Source: Byssothecium circinans
Lineage: Eukaryota > Ascomycota > Dothideomycetes > Pleosporales > Massarinaceae
DNA: 64,000 nucleotides
Direction: 5' to 3'
NCBI GenBank assembly: GCA_010015675.1
Contig: ML976983.1
Span: forward strand, 1,084,782-1,148,781
Shown: piece by piece, positions 1-10,286 of the stretch
Numbering within the stretch: the stretch's first letter is position 1
Layout: the number at the start of each line of letters is the position of its first letter
Translations under genes and position numbers: made by a program
The notes under the pieces: generated by a model
What the model was told of the DNA's origin: nothing
Database searches by the model: none
The model's input: only the letters and a program-made list of their open reading frames with translations

Positions 1-420
1 TAAGATTTCTTCCCTTACTAATAACTACTGTATTACGTAAGCTATAGCTATAAAAATTTAATACCTATTAGATTATATATATATCTATCTAGGTTTAAAA
101 TTTTAAAAGAAAATATTAAGGTTTAGCTTTGTTATTAAGATAATACTAGTTGATGTTCCTCGCCAAGCATTTTTGGGCGGTTCGGTGGTGGAATACGTTA
201 ACTACGAAGGAAAAGTAGCTATCTTAGTAATGCTTTACGCTATACCTTTATTTAGGACCTTTTAACCTTTCTAAATATTCTAAAACGTGGTTACAAAGCT
301 CTAATTCCAAGGTTGTAGTATCATCACGTGATCTCGTGAATACCTAGCACGATATCGGCCAACGCGTCCTCCCAACGTTCAAACCTTCCCCACACTCCCA
401 CCCCTCCACGCACCAACATA
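1..420. other. AT-rich gene-free left edge
   Basis: The first 300 bases are AT- and TpA-rich with stops in all frames, which looks like an old repeat degraded by RIP. I see no gene. A CACGTGAT motif lies at 323-332, about 90 bp upstream of the next start codon, and could be a bHLH/Cbf1-type site for that gene. Confidence 0.5.
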
Positions 421-1299
421 ATGCCCCCCCTAACCCCAACCATAATATCCAAATCCGCATTCCTCCAAACCCTCTCACGCTACCCCTCCACCGTCCCCGC
501 CAAACTCCACGACCTAGACGAGCAACGCTACACCTCGATCCCCGCCCTCGTAACCGCGAGAAGACAATCCAGCAACACCGCCACAACCACCAACAACGAC
601 AATAATAACAGCAGCAGCAGCAGCGCCTACCTAACAAAACTCGAAGTCCTAAATCTCGTAGAATGGAAACTAAAACACGGCACTTTCCGGCCCAAACTGC
701 TCCAGCTCGTGGCCTCGAATGCGGAATCTCTAGTTGAGGACACGACACGCGAGGCTTTTTCTACACTATCATCATCATCGTCACCAATGACGACGAGCGA
801 AGATATCCTCGCAGCGCTGAAAATCCTCACAGCGTTGAAGGGCGTGGGGCCTGCGACGGCGTCGCTGTTTCTTTCTGTTTATGAACCTGAAAGGGTGCCG
901 TTTTTCTCGGATGAGCTGTTTCGCTGGGTGATGTGGGAGGAGCCTATTAGCCCTGTATCGCTGCCGAGCTGGAAGAGGGGCATTAAGTATACGGCTAAGG
1001 AGTATGCGGAGGTTGTTGGTAGGGTGGAGGCGGTGAGGGAGAGGCTGGGGGTGCGGGCTGTGGAGTGTGAGAGGGTTGCTTGGGTTTTGGGGAGGGAGGG
1101 GGTTAATGTTGGTGGGGGGAGGGATGAGGAGGGGGAGAGGGATAAAGACGGAGAGGTGGAAGCGAAGATTGAGGAGGGAGAAAGTAAGGCGGAGGGAAAA
1201 GTAGAGCGGAAGAAGGGTACGAAGAGGAAAGCTGCCAGCGAAGGCAAAGCAGCGATTGAAGGGACGCGCAGGAGTAGTCGGCGGAAGACAGGTAGTTGA
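421..1299 (+). CDS. conserved fungal hypothetical protein with a helix-hairpin-helix-like motif
   Basis: Single-exon ORF of 292 aa starting at the first ATG after the AT-rich edge. The function is not recognised. Residues about 140-150 contain LKGVGPATASL, which resembles the helix-hairpin-helix turn of DNA glycosylases (inference only; the catalytic Lys/Asp context is not evident). A low-complexity run of Asn and Ser near residues 57-68 comes from AAC/AGC triplets. The last 90 residues are highly charged, rich in Glu, Lys and Arg, and end in a basic stretch that looks like a nuclear localisation signal. The gene converges with the CHL4 homologue. A DNA-binding or nuclear role is plausible but unproven. 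Confidence 0.75.
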   Translation: MPPLTPTIISKSAFLQTLSRYPSTVPAKLHDLDEQRYTSIPALVTARRQSSNTATTTNNDNNNSSSSSAYLTKLEVLNLVEWKLKHGTFRPKLLQLVASNAESLVEDTTREAFSTLSSSSSPMTTSEDILAALKILTALKGVGPATASLFLSVYEPERVPFFSDELFRWVMWEEPISPVSLPSWKRGIKYTAKEYAEVVGRVEAVRERLGVRAVECERVAWVLGREGVNVGGGRDEEGERDKDGEVEAKIEEGESKAEGKVERKKGTKRKAASEGKAAIEGTRRSSRRKTGS

Positions 1300-1725
1300 T
1301 GGCATAGTTCATAAACATGTGAGGATTGAATGCCATGGTCATTTCTCGTTGATGGGATTTTGGAGCTAGCGCATATACTCCGACCGTCATCAATCGTACA
1401 CTTTTCTTTCCTGCCCATGCAGCTTTAGCCCTTTCGAGTCAGAGTATTGACACTAAACTCAACGTAGGATCCATGCCCTCGCTCCATAATTGATGTCCGT
1501 GACTCCATCATATCCCCTTACACGCCACTCCCCAGCCCAGTTCGTTGCGCGACAGTGCACAGTAAACAGGACAAGTTGTACCACAACCACCAGCGCCCGA
1601 ACTAATCAATACAAGAATAAAGCTTCCCAGTCAGACCCGAACAATAACGCCAATACCCAGGGTATATACTAGCTGGGACCAAGACGCCAAAACGCCACGG
1701 TACGCGACACTGCATGATAGCATGC
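1300..1725. other. intergenic, convergent 3' flanks
   Basis: This lies between the 3' ends of two convergent genes. Only short shadow ORFs are present, and I see no RNA gene or repeat. Confidence 0.6.
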
Positions 1726-3252
1726 TCAAATGCCCGGAATGTTTCCCTTCTTCGTTCGTATCCTTCCCTCTTTGACAGCACCGACGGTAACACCGGCTTC
1801 GCCCGTCATCCATCCAGGCATCTTCTCCCCATCTACAACACCTTGTTCAACAAGCTGCCTAATACCAGCGAACACATGGGAGCCCTGGAACACGACGCGG
1901 ACGTCTGGCACCCAAGCCTCGCCATCTTCTAATTCTTCGATCTCTTCGAGCGAGCGGTCGAGGAGAGAGGGTCGCCCTCTTCTGCGGTCGCGACTTGCGG
2001 GCCGGTCTTCGAGGAGAGAAGTGTCGTCATTGCTGGTGTTGTTAGAGGTCGGGAAAGGGTCGTCGATGCGGACTTCGAAGCGTTCGAGACCGTGGCCGTC
2101 ATCTGGGAGGGCAGAGGCACCGAAACGACCTTCTGCTACATCGCGCCTTCGTTTCGCTTCTGGTGTTTCGCTGGGATCTAATGGACGCTTAGATAGTCGG
2201 CTTGGGTCTTGGTTTGAAGATGCGCCGGTCGTTGTATCATTATGTGGACTCGATTGATGCTTTTCTTTCTCGTCGCCTTTTTGACTGGTGATGAAGTCTA
2301 GAGCGTTCTGACTGAAGCTGTGGTCCTGGAAGACAGACCATCCGCCTGTCGCGGCATTGCTCTTTCCGGGTCCGCGATGTGCGAGCAGCGCGTCTATAGA
2401 CTTCGTAATGAAGTTCGTGCCAGCAAGCTGATACCGAGCTGAAGGACGCGAGAAGGCTTTTGGTATCGCCTGTTGTACAATATCGCGGAGATGGCGCCCA
2501 TCGTCACCAATGGCCTGGCCCAAATGACTCGCAATCGACGAGTAGACAAACGGTGACCCATTCGGCCATATAAAGAAGACAGCCTTCGCGCTATCCGACC
2601 CCGTATCCGCCGCCAACGAAGCCTCCGTACTGTACGGCGAGTCATGCATATACACCCTCAATATCGTCATGGGCATAGTCCTCACTTTCATGAGCAGATA
2701 ATGCGCCTTCATGAGCGGCGTCAGCTCCCTCGCCAAGTTGGCCATAAAAGTCTGTGCCTGGAATCGCGGCAAGTGGTCCGAGTCATTCGTAACCTCCATA
2801 TCCAAGACCGCGCTCTTAGCATTCGGTATGCGCGCCAGCCTCTTCGCCGTCCAGCGCAGGCTGTTCGTATGATCCAGCAAGTACTGTATATCCGCTGTCG
2901 CGAGCTGGAACATCGATATGCCGGTCCGCCAGTCGCCCTCTAGGATGCGATCCTGCACCTCGCGCTTCCCGCCTTTGCGCCCTTGGAGCTGTTTGTAGAT
3001 CTCGAGGAGCTCGTCGTAGCTCTGCGCGGGCGTGTATTGCTCGTCTTCTTGCTCTTCATCAGCATCGCTGAGGAGGTAAGGGCGGCAGAAGTCGCGGTTC
3101 TTCTTTGCGAGCCATTGGATTGCGAGGACGATGAGGGAGGCGCGGGAGAGCTTGTTGAAGATGCGCTGGACTTCGCGGTGGTTGACGGGTAGGCGGTGTG
3201 AATGAGGTATGTTTTTGTAGTCGGGGACGGTGGCTCTCGGATTCGGCGCCAT
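1726..3252 (-). CDS. CHL4: kinetochore protein Chl4/Mis15 (CENP-N family)
   Basis: Uninterrupted 508-aa ORF. The N-terminal segment with a proline-rich lead, then LSRASLIVLAIQWL and an aspartate/glutamate-rich stretch, followed by RILEGDWRTGISMFQLATAD near residue 107, is the pattern of the Chl4/CENP-N family as I remember it. In yeast, Chl4 and Iml3 form part of the constitutive centromere-associated (Ctf19/CCAN) complex. The middle part (about residues 150-290) reads as a folded domain; residues 320-440 are low-complexity and acidic/Ser-rich, as expected for a linker; the last 60 residues are conserved-looking. The length is close to the usual 450-500 aa. The gene points toward gene 421-1299. 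The family call is from pattern recognition; an HMM search would settle it. Confidence 0.85.
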   Translation of the reverse strand: MAPNPRATVPDYKNIPHSHRLPVNHREVQRIFNKLSRASLIVLAIQWLAKKNRDFCRPYLLSDADEEQEDEQYTPAQSYDELLEIYKQLQGRKGGKREVQDRILEGDWRTGISMFQLATADIQYLLDHTNSLRWTAKRLARIPNAKSAVLDMEVTNDSDHLPRFQAQTFMANLARELTPLMKAHYLLMKVRTMPMTILRVYMHDSPYSTEASLAADTGSDSAKAVFFIWPNGSPFVYSSIASHLGQAIGDDGRHLRDIVQQAIPKAFSRPSARYQLAGTNFITKSIDALLAHRGPGKSNAATGGWSVFQDHSFSQNALDFITSQKGDEKEKHQSSPHNDTTTGASSNQDPSRLSKRPLDPSETPEAKRRRDVAEGRFGASALPDDGHGLERFEVRIDDPFPTSNNTSNDDTSLLEDRPASRDRRRGRPSLLDRSLEEIEELEDGEAWVPDVRVVFQGSHVFAGIRQLVEQGVVDGEKMPGWMTGEAGVTVGAVKEGRIRTKKGNIPGI

Positions 3253-3686
3253 GGTGGGCTACATGGAGATATTTGTGTTTCTGTGGATTGACGTCTGTCT
3301 TTTGTTCGCGATGTTGTTTATCGCGTTGAATGTTATCGATAGGGGATACGCGTCAGGGAGGGACGCTAGAGATTCACGTGATCTTGGTGGAGGGGCGCAG
3401 AAACCGACATTATAGGTAACCGCATACCTTAAAACACCCACTTAACAGCCTGTAAGACAGACTGTTTAGTTTGCTTTCTAGATTAGAAACTCTGTTAGGC
3501 TTCTTTTAAAGCTGTTAAATGGGGTTTAGAAGGTAGTTAACTAGTCGTCGTTGCCCTGTTGAGAGGCTTTGGAGGGTGACTGCTGTTATTGGGATACGCT
3601 TACCCTATAATGTACGGCACTGGGGGTCCGTACACATGTTCAAGCTACCAAAGAAAAATACATATGTAGCTAATTGAGTAATTAGG
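3253..3686. other. intergenic between CHL4 and the pseudokinase gene
   Basis: 434 bp holding the 5' flank of CHL4 (minus) and the 3' flank of the next minus-strand gene. Its main content is the dispersed repeat described at 3375-3575. No other feature is seen. Confidence 0.6.
3375..3575 (+). repeat. dispersed repeat, copy 1 (RIP-mutated), inverted relative to 55341-55533
   Basis: About 200 bp that match the reverse complement of 55341-55533 over nearly the whole length. Both copies begin at a CACGTGATC motif. Copy 1 carries TpA where copy 2 has CpA at several sites, the RIP signature, so copy 1 is the more decayed. It sits in the intergenic space upstream of CHL4. Confidence 0.85.
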
Positions 3687-6600
3687 TTACAGCCTCACCA
3701 CCAGCTCTGACGCCGTGAGCCTTTCCGACGGGACTATCTTTAGTAACAATTTGATCACGTCGACGATGTCTTTCAGGCACCCGACACACTTGCTCGACAG
3801 ACTTTCAATCTTTTCCACAGCAAACCCGCACAGGTAGATCTCGCCAGTTTTCTTCCGGTCACAAAGCCCTGTAGTCATGCTCCCATCTCTGAAAACAACC
3901 CTCGGTTCCTTGCGACCTCGGGTAAGATCGCGAAACTACGTAAGAGACTTCTGTCCTTCCACAAACCAGACAAGCAACTCAAGGAACGTGCGTCCGAGTA
4001 TCCACAAGTCTGAAGTTTGGGCCGAATAAGTCTGTTCGTCGAAAAACTCTGGTACTGTGTGAAAATATGTTGAGCCTCCAACGTAGACCATCCCTGGGTA
4101 GGAGATCGCTGCAAATTTGAACACGTGCAAGTCGGCACCATAGGTAAACACGCTGATGAAGTCGATCATGTGGTTTAGCGTTTCATTTTCATTATGAACA
4201 ATGCAAAGGGCGCTTGCCAGTCCGGTTAGTTGATCGATCAGCCAGAAGGGCGTTAGTTCTGGCTCCATCCACGGTTGTTGGTACCGTTCCATGAACTGCT
4301 CTATGTGGAAGCTTGGTTTCTCATACACCTAAATATGTGAGCATATTTCTGTCTGTACGTGGTAAGATGAACTCACAAAGTAGTAGTACTTGTCCATTAT
4401 TGTAAACCTTGTTAAGCACTTCATAAGATGTGGATGGGCCTCATCTACTATTGCGGGATAGAGATCGCGGTCTTCGTCTTCTTTTATGTCTCCGTCATCT
4501 TTTCTGACCATGTGAAATCTCAACATCGTAAATGTGTCTTTGTCGTTCATCGTCTGGTCTTGGCTTAGCAAATCGATGAATCAAGAGCTCGTCGAGTTTG
4601 GAGAGACTTACGCATGGAAACGACCGCTGATCAGGATGAATTGAGATGTCATACATCGTAAACCCTCCACCCGGGCTCAGAAGAAGGCTGTCATTCGTGT
4701 CGATTGGCATTGAGTATTCTGTTCCAATCTCTAAATCATCGAGTTGCTGGAACGAGCTTTCTGAGAAGTACAAGGGATTAAAGATTTTCTGGTTGGCGAT
4801 AAAAGGTTCGACAGTTCCCCCGCGCCGCTGTAATTTTCCAAATTTGTGCCATTTCAGAGGAATTTCTGCATCCGTTAAGCCCTGATCAAGCAGTCCTTGT
4901 AAGACCACCAGGGGTGAATCAGCGTAGATGCAAATGGCGAATAATTTTCTGGCCACCTCGAAGAGTCTTGAAACGAACTTTGATAGTTCTGCATCATTGA
5001 ATGAAACAGAGCCATCCTGAACAGTCATTCTCTTGATCACGGCCTGAGTCGTAACGATCTCAAGAGCTGATCTCGGGAGGAATATTTGCGGTTCAGAGTC
5101 CCACTCATATTTCACGATATGGTCCACCATGTAATCGCGTACATCAGACTTGTCATTCAATGAGCGAGAGGCTTGTTTCTCAGCTGTCGGGGCAGGATTC
5201 GAGAACAAGGACTCTCGAGACGAGCATCGCTGAGCCTGTCCAGACTGATTCTCATTCGTCTCGCTGTTTTCCTCATCGTACATCGCAGAGTTTCGAGATA
5301 CCGATATCATGGAGAAGTTTTCCATATGGTAGGCCATGTGATTCTCGAAGCCTTTCTGGAACGGGCCCTCGACAAGGCAGAATGGGCACACTGTCCTGGT
5401 ATCCTCCACACTGAGCTCCGAAAACTCGACCAGGTTCTGAATCTGCGAATTGGTGATGCCGCTGACATGATCTGATTGCAAATGGGATGACAATGCTGCC
5501 TTGGACGAAAATTGAAGTCCCGAGTGTTCGAAGCATTGCCAAATCTGCCGATGGGTAAGGTGCTCGTGCTCGAGCCACGCTGTGCGGCTGGGATAGAGGC
5601 GATTTCCATCGTTACAATTTTCATATGTGCAGATGTAAGGTTGAAGGTCATGTAGTATATGGGCTTTCCAGCGACGACCTTTGCCTTGACGAGACGCACA
5701 TACGATGCCACAGTATAGACATGAGAATTCGGGGCCCTTGGATGCCGCCGCCGGTGGCGGTGGTAGGTCGACGCCACCGCCGTGGATATTAACCGCTGTA
5801 GAGGCGTATGAGATGATAGACTGGGTTTCTGTGATATCGTGCAGATTCCTGTCGAATAGAGTTGCCTCTGTGGTAGATAGGAAGGTTTTACCCGCGCTGC
5901 TTGGAGCGATCAATTCACTTTTTGTCCCGGACCGCTCGATCTTCCTCTCTCGCTCTGGGAGCTCTGCTCTCAGTTCCAGTTGCGATTGTTGCTGTCGTTG
6001 AACTACAACCTTTTGGGTCTCCTTTGGCATCTCTGCCAGTTTCTGCGCATGTCGCTGCCAGTATCTTAGGATCTTACGTCGCTTGTTGATTGTAGCAACG
6101 AGCCGATCAACAAGATAGTTGTTCTCGTTCAGTATCAGATGTGTCTCAGAATGGTACTCTGAGTTTCCCTTTGGATCAAGCCGGCGCATCTGAAGTAGTA
6201 TTTCCTCAACACGACGTCTGTCGTATTCCTCGAAGGCAACGAACTTGTCAACTCCAGTGTCAACGTCGATCTCACTAAAGTGTTTGATCCTCAACATCGA
6301 AGTTGGTCGAGTGGAGCTGTTCCTGATCTTGAACGCCAGCATATACAGATCATTTAGAATCCCTCGAATAGTGATCATGTGCAAGTGAAGCTCTCGAGGC
6401 TCCTCGTCGTCGTCGCTTTCCTCCGTCGAAGACCCATCGCTTGGTTCGGGCTTCGGTAGCGCCTCCAGTGGCAGCCGTGCGCCGGATGTGACCTCTTTGC
6501 TGTTCTTCAAAGTCTGGCTCAGCCTGATCAAGTGCTTCAACACATGATTTTGCATTACTGTTGACTCGCGCAACCTCGCATCCAGTGAACTCTTGCCGCT

Positions 6601-6768
6601 TTGTACAGCGCCCAGGTTCCCACACCAGATCTTGAACCTTCCGAACTCATGGTCAACTTCATGTCGGGGCATCAAGTCGTTGGTTTCTCCGCCGAGGTCG
6701 GTGAGTGAGTCGATTAGCCGATAGAAGCCGTCGAGACAGGCTCTCGCAACGTCTGTGATAGATGTCAT
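3687..6768 (-). CDS. zinc-finger protein with C-terminal degenerate protein-kinase-like domain
   Basis: Model: exons 4612-6768, 4377-4553, 3940-4328 and 3687-3888, about 974 aa. Introns 4554-4611 and 4329-4376 have canonical GT/AG and keep frame. The start is the ATG at 6768; the open frame extends to a GTG further upstream. Residues 1-130 form a helical N-terminal region. At about 370-520 there are Cys/His pairs of the fungal C2H2-type array (FSCLYCG, ICTYENC, VCPFCL and spaced His). The C-terminus has kinase-fold landmarks: hinge-like YYYFVYEK, an alpha-E segment, TSDLWILGRTFLELL (alpha-F) and PSERLTASELV (alpha-I). I see no HRD or DFG, so it is a likely pseudokinase. The last exon needs a weak 51-nt intron (3889-3939) to remove an in-frame TAG at 3936-3938; otherwise that TAG truncates the protein. 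It is divergent from the DUF7580 gene. Confidence 0.75.
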
Positions 6769-7117
6769 GCTTCTTTGAATTTTCAGGTGATGAAAATCGA
6801 GGAAGTGCACCCTTGAGCAAGATTAGGGATTGCATGAGATGACGATAAAGTTGCTCGGATCGACTCCCATAAATGAAATATTATGTGTTTTGAAGTTACA
6901 CCTATCTGCGGGGTATACGGCACAAGACTTGACCAGTGACGTGACGGAGTAGAATACGATGTAGGCTTGTGATCGCCCACCTAAGAAAAATGATCCTCTC
7001 CAAGTTTCACACCCTCAGTCTTGTGGAGAAGCTCTTCGTAAGAACTTCTATTCAAACTATGCCCTCCTGATCGATGGATCTATGAAATAGAAAGCGACTG
7101 TCCAAGGCGCTTCCAAG
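6769..7117. promoter_or_regulatory. shared bidirectional promoter of the pseudokinase and DUF7580 genes
   Basis: 349 bp between two divergent start codons, without an ORF. Such a short shared region suggests co-regulation of the two genes (inference). No clear TATA box is seen. Confidence 0.55.
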
Positions 7118-8925
7118 ATGTCCGGTATAGAAGTTGTCGGCCTCGTGCTCGCGGCTGTACCTCTCGTTATCGCAGCGCTCGAGCATTACGAAGATATCGT
7201 GGGCCCACTGAAAGTTCTACACAAATTCCATGGAGAGCTTGGCCGTGCCATCCAAGAACTAGGAAATCAGCATGTACTATTTGAACAAGCTATCGAGGTA
7301 CTTCTTCGACCGATTACGATGGACCAAGAGTTGAGCGATATGATGGACAATACGAACAGCAAGTTGTGGCAGGACTCCGAAATCGAGGAGCAGCTACGGA
7401 ACCACCTAGGTCGAGCATATGTGCCGTACACGAAGACCGTGAATGATATTCAGAACATCATGGTTGGAATCGTAGCGAAACTGGACAATTTGCATGGCGC
7501 AGAGAACGTCACCAAGGATGGTCTAGAAGCAATCGTGAAACGGCATGCAGCCGCCAAGGTGGATGGCAAGCTTCAAAAGTTCGAGATCTCCAAGCGGGTC
7601 AAGTTCACAATGAAAAGGAAAAGGATCAAAGAGTCGTTAGCAGAGCTTCAACGGTGTATCGAGAACCTCGACAAGTTTCAGATCAAGGCGGACAAGATCA
7701 GTGCAGGCGATGAATTGTACAAATCAGACAGCAGGTCCAAGATCAGTCTGCCCGTGGAAACGATTCGAGAGAACGCGAAGAAGTTGCATAATGTTCTTTC
7801 TAAGACCTGGTGTACCTCGCACGCCTCTCACTCGGTCGGACTGCTCCTTGAGCAGCGACTCATAAAGAGATCGCGAAGAGGAGTGCCAGGTTGGCAGAAC
7901 AAACGCTCAAGAGAAGTTCGTTCCGATCTGAACTGTTTCGGCCTGTCTTTTCCACAGTCGCCCGTTGCGAAGCCGAGGAAATGGTTGGATGCAGAAATTC
8001 GGCTTGTAGAGTCTGATGATGAATCAAAAACACAAGGGTAAGAGGGCCGGGAAAATCTTGCCATACCATTGTACATAACCAAACACTGACTTCTCAAAGG
8101 CCCACGGTTCGGATCAAGATATCGGAGCCCCGACAAGCAACAACAGCAGCATTCGACCCACTTCTAGGACACAATCTTTCAAGCCTACAGATTGTTACAG
8201 ATCTCTGCTTTACACTTCAAAATGAGTCTCGAACTTGCCTGGACTTCTGTCTCGATAACGACGGCCATCTTCGAGGCACACACGATACAAAGCGAACCGT
8301 TGCGTACATCAATGATGAAGTCAGCCTGGAAAACATCCTTCAGAAAAGGTCCTACAATCTCAGCCAAAAGGAACGATACACTCTTTCTATCACACTCGCA
8401 TCGTCACTCCTCCAACTAAGCCAAACGCCCTGGCTTCAAGGTCCGTGGAACAAGGCCGACATAATCTTCCTCAGAGCAAAAGACAGGCGCCCAGTATCCG
8501 AGTTCGCAGTCGATCTTGCCCATCCCTACCTCGCCCGAGAACATAAGCACACCTCCCCATCGATCCAAACAAACGGCAACGTATCTAACGATTCTCTGAA
8601 GGTCGTGAATCTCGGAATTATGCTCCTAGAGATCTGCTACAGTCTGCCGATCGAAGAACTACTGGAACCCGACGACGTCGGTCCAAACGGTCAACACACT
8701 TCTATCTCCTATCTACAAGCAGCTCGTCGATGCCTAATGCGAAATGAAGATAGAGGAGAGTTTTCGTTTGCTTTCTCCAAAGCTATATCTTACTGTCTTC
8801 AATGCTTCCTGAATCCAAACGTAGATTTATCGAATATCGACTTTTTGAAGTCTATTGAGGCAAAGGTTCTGGTGCCTCTAGAGGATGAAATGGGTATACT
8901 TCTGTTTGGGCCATTGTATAGATAG
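7118..8925 (+). CDS. DUF7580 domain protein with hydrophobic N-terminal helix (STAND/NLR-like N-terminus)
   Basis: Two exons, 7118-8037 and 8100-8925, joined across a 62-nt intron (GTAAGA donor, CACTGAC branch, AAAG acceptor), giving 581 aa. The N-terminus MSGIEVVGLVLAAVPLVIAA is the glycine-bearing hydrophobic helix typical of fungal DUF7580 proteins and resembles HeLo-like N-termini. Residues 40-200 are predicted helical. The C-terminal half holds the rest of the family pattern, including TLASSLLQLSQTPWLQ and, near residue 475, NLGIMLLEICYSLPIEELL; it resembles a much altered kinase C-lobe. The molecular function is unknown; the family is linked to fungal STAND/NLR repertoires. It is divergent from the zinc-finger/pseudokinase gene, which suggests a functional pair. 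Confidence 0.85.
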
Positions 8926-10286
8926 GTACTTGCTGGGAAATGTATTTAGCTGGATGTGTCAAACGGGCAACTGAACCACACTTATGCAAATTGATGATTA
9001 TCGAAATTATATTCAGAAATACTACCCCTAATACTCTCCAGTGAGACAGACAATGCGCAGCAGGGCTATAAGATAATGGCAAATACTCTAACGCTTAGGC
9101 GGTCTCGAAGTCACGTTGAATGCTACTTCCGCTCTAATTTGTTACGTCTAACCATATGCATTATTGCTAAGGCTCTTTTAGTTCGCGAGGGACAAGATTT
9201 CTATGTAACTCAGAGACTACATTCATTTCTGCTACCTTAGAAAATTAAGGTGTTCGCGCCTTATGTACTACTCACGTGTGAGTTATTTTAAGAAGCTACT
9301 TTAACACTTACTAGCTGTACTACATTTTAGCTTCCTTCTACAGCCTACGGTTGCCTTCTAAGACGCAACAGGTATAGCAACGCTAACTAATATGTTAAAG
9401 CCCCGCATAGCGCCGCTTAATAAACTAAGTAACCTATAGGTCTACTTCCGCCGTTTCATAGAGATTACTCCTTCCAGCTGCGAGCAGATCCTTTAGTTTA
9501 TTAGGATATATTAAGGCTTCGCTCATCTTAAAGAAAGCAGCAAGGTAATTAAGATAGACCAATTTATAGGAGCTAGGTTAAGGAAATAGTAACGTATGCG
9601 TAGGTGTAAATAAACAAGGAAGAGAGGTAAGAGAAACAGCTAGAATTTATACGCAGTGTGCAACCTTAACTAAGCACGTAACTAAACTACAGCCTTAGAG
9701 AACTCCTTACGTGCGAAGCTACCTATATATTAGTGATAACTGCTACAAACTTGGCCATCATGGCCCTCTATCTGAGTTCTTCAACTCGCAATGGCCCCAA
9801 CTCCAGTTAGACGAGTAAATTAGCTTATTAGATACCCCTAGACTGTCTCACCGGAGTGTATTAGGGGCAGGAATTAATCTCTTAAGCCTCACTTAATTAT
9901 TCCGCTGAAAGTAAAAAAAAGATAAGCAAGGAATTATGAAGAGCAACGACGGCGTTTTATGCTTTTAAAAAGTTACACGATAATTCTTCAAATCCTAGGA
10001 AGCTACTTGCCTTTAACTCTTAGGACAGGCCATTACTAAAGTTCTATAGTAATTCCGAGAAATAGCATGTTGTATGCACGGTTCAGTCTTTTACAGGGTG
10101 ACTAAGTTATGCTCTGATGTATGAACCAAACAAGCGCTGTTTCCCCATCTCTCCCATCACCAGAGGCTAGAGGCTGGCTAAACATCGGAAACACTTGGAA
10201 AGAATGAATAAAAAGCACCCGCGCGGCCGACCTCGAAACAGCTTCAACTGCCTCAGCCACCCCCCCCCCCCCCCCCAACCACAGAA
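8926..10286. other. gene-free, TpA-rich tract (probable RIP relic)
   Basis: About 1.3 kb with stop codons in all frames and many TA dinucleotides, especially 9090-10080. No coding segment could be recognised. It looks like an old transposon flattened by RIP. A palindromic CTCACGTGTGAG lies near 9271-9282. The right end carries the poly-C run at 10260. Confidence 0.55.
10260..10276. repeat. homopolymer of 17 C
   Basis: A run of 17 C directly downstream of the JmjC stop codon, so it would be a G run in that mRNA's 3' UTR. Its exact length may be a sequencing artefact. Confidence 0.9.

Noticed and set aside
344..1418. Several minus-strand ORFs of 67-179 codons opposite gene 421-1299
   Set aside because: They overlap a better supported plus-strand gene in other frames, are low-complexity and show no family motif.
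4646..6089. Plus-strand ORFs of 60-100 codons opposite the zinc-finger/pseudokinase gene
   Set aside because: Antisense shadows of a long conserved frame.
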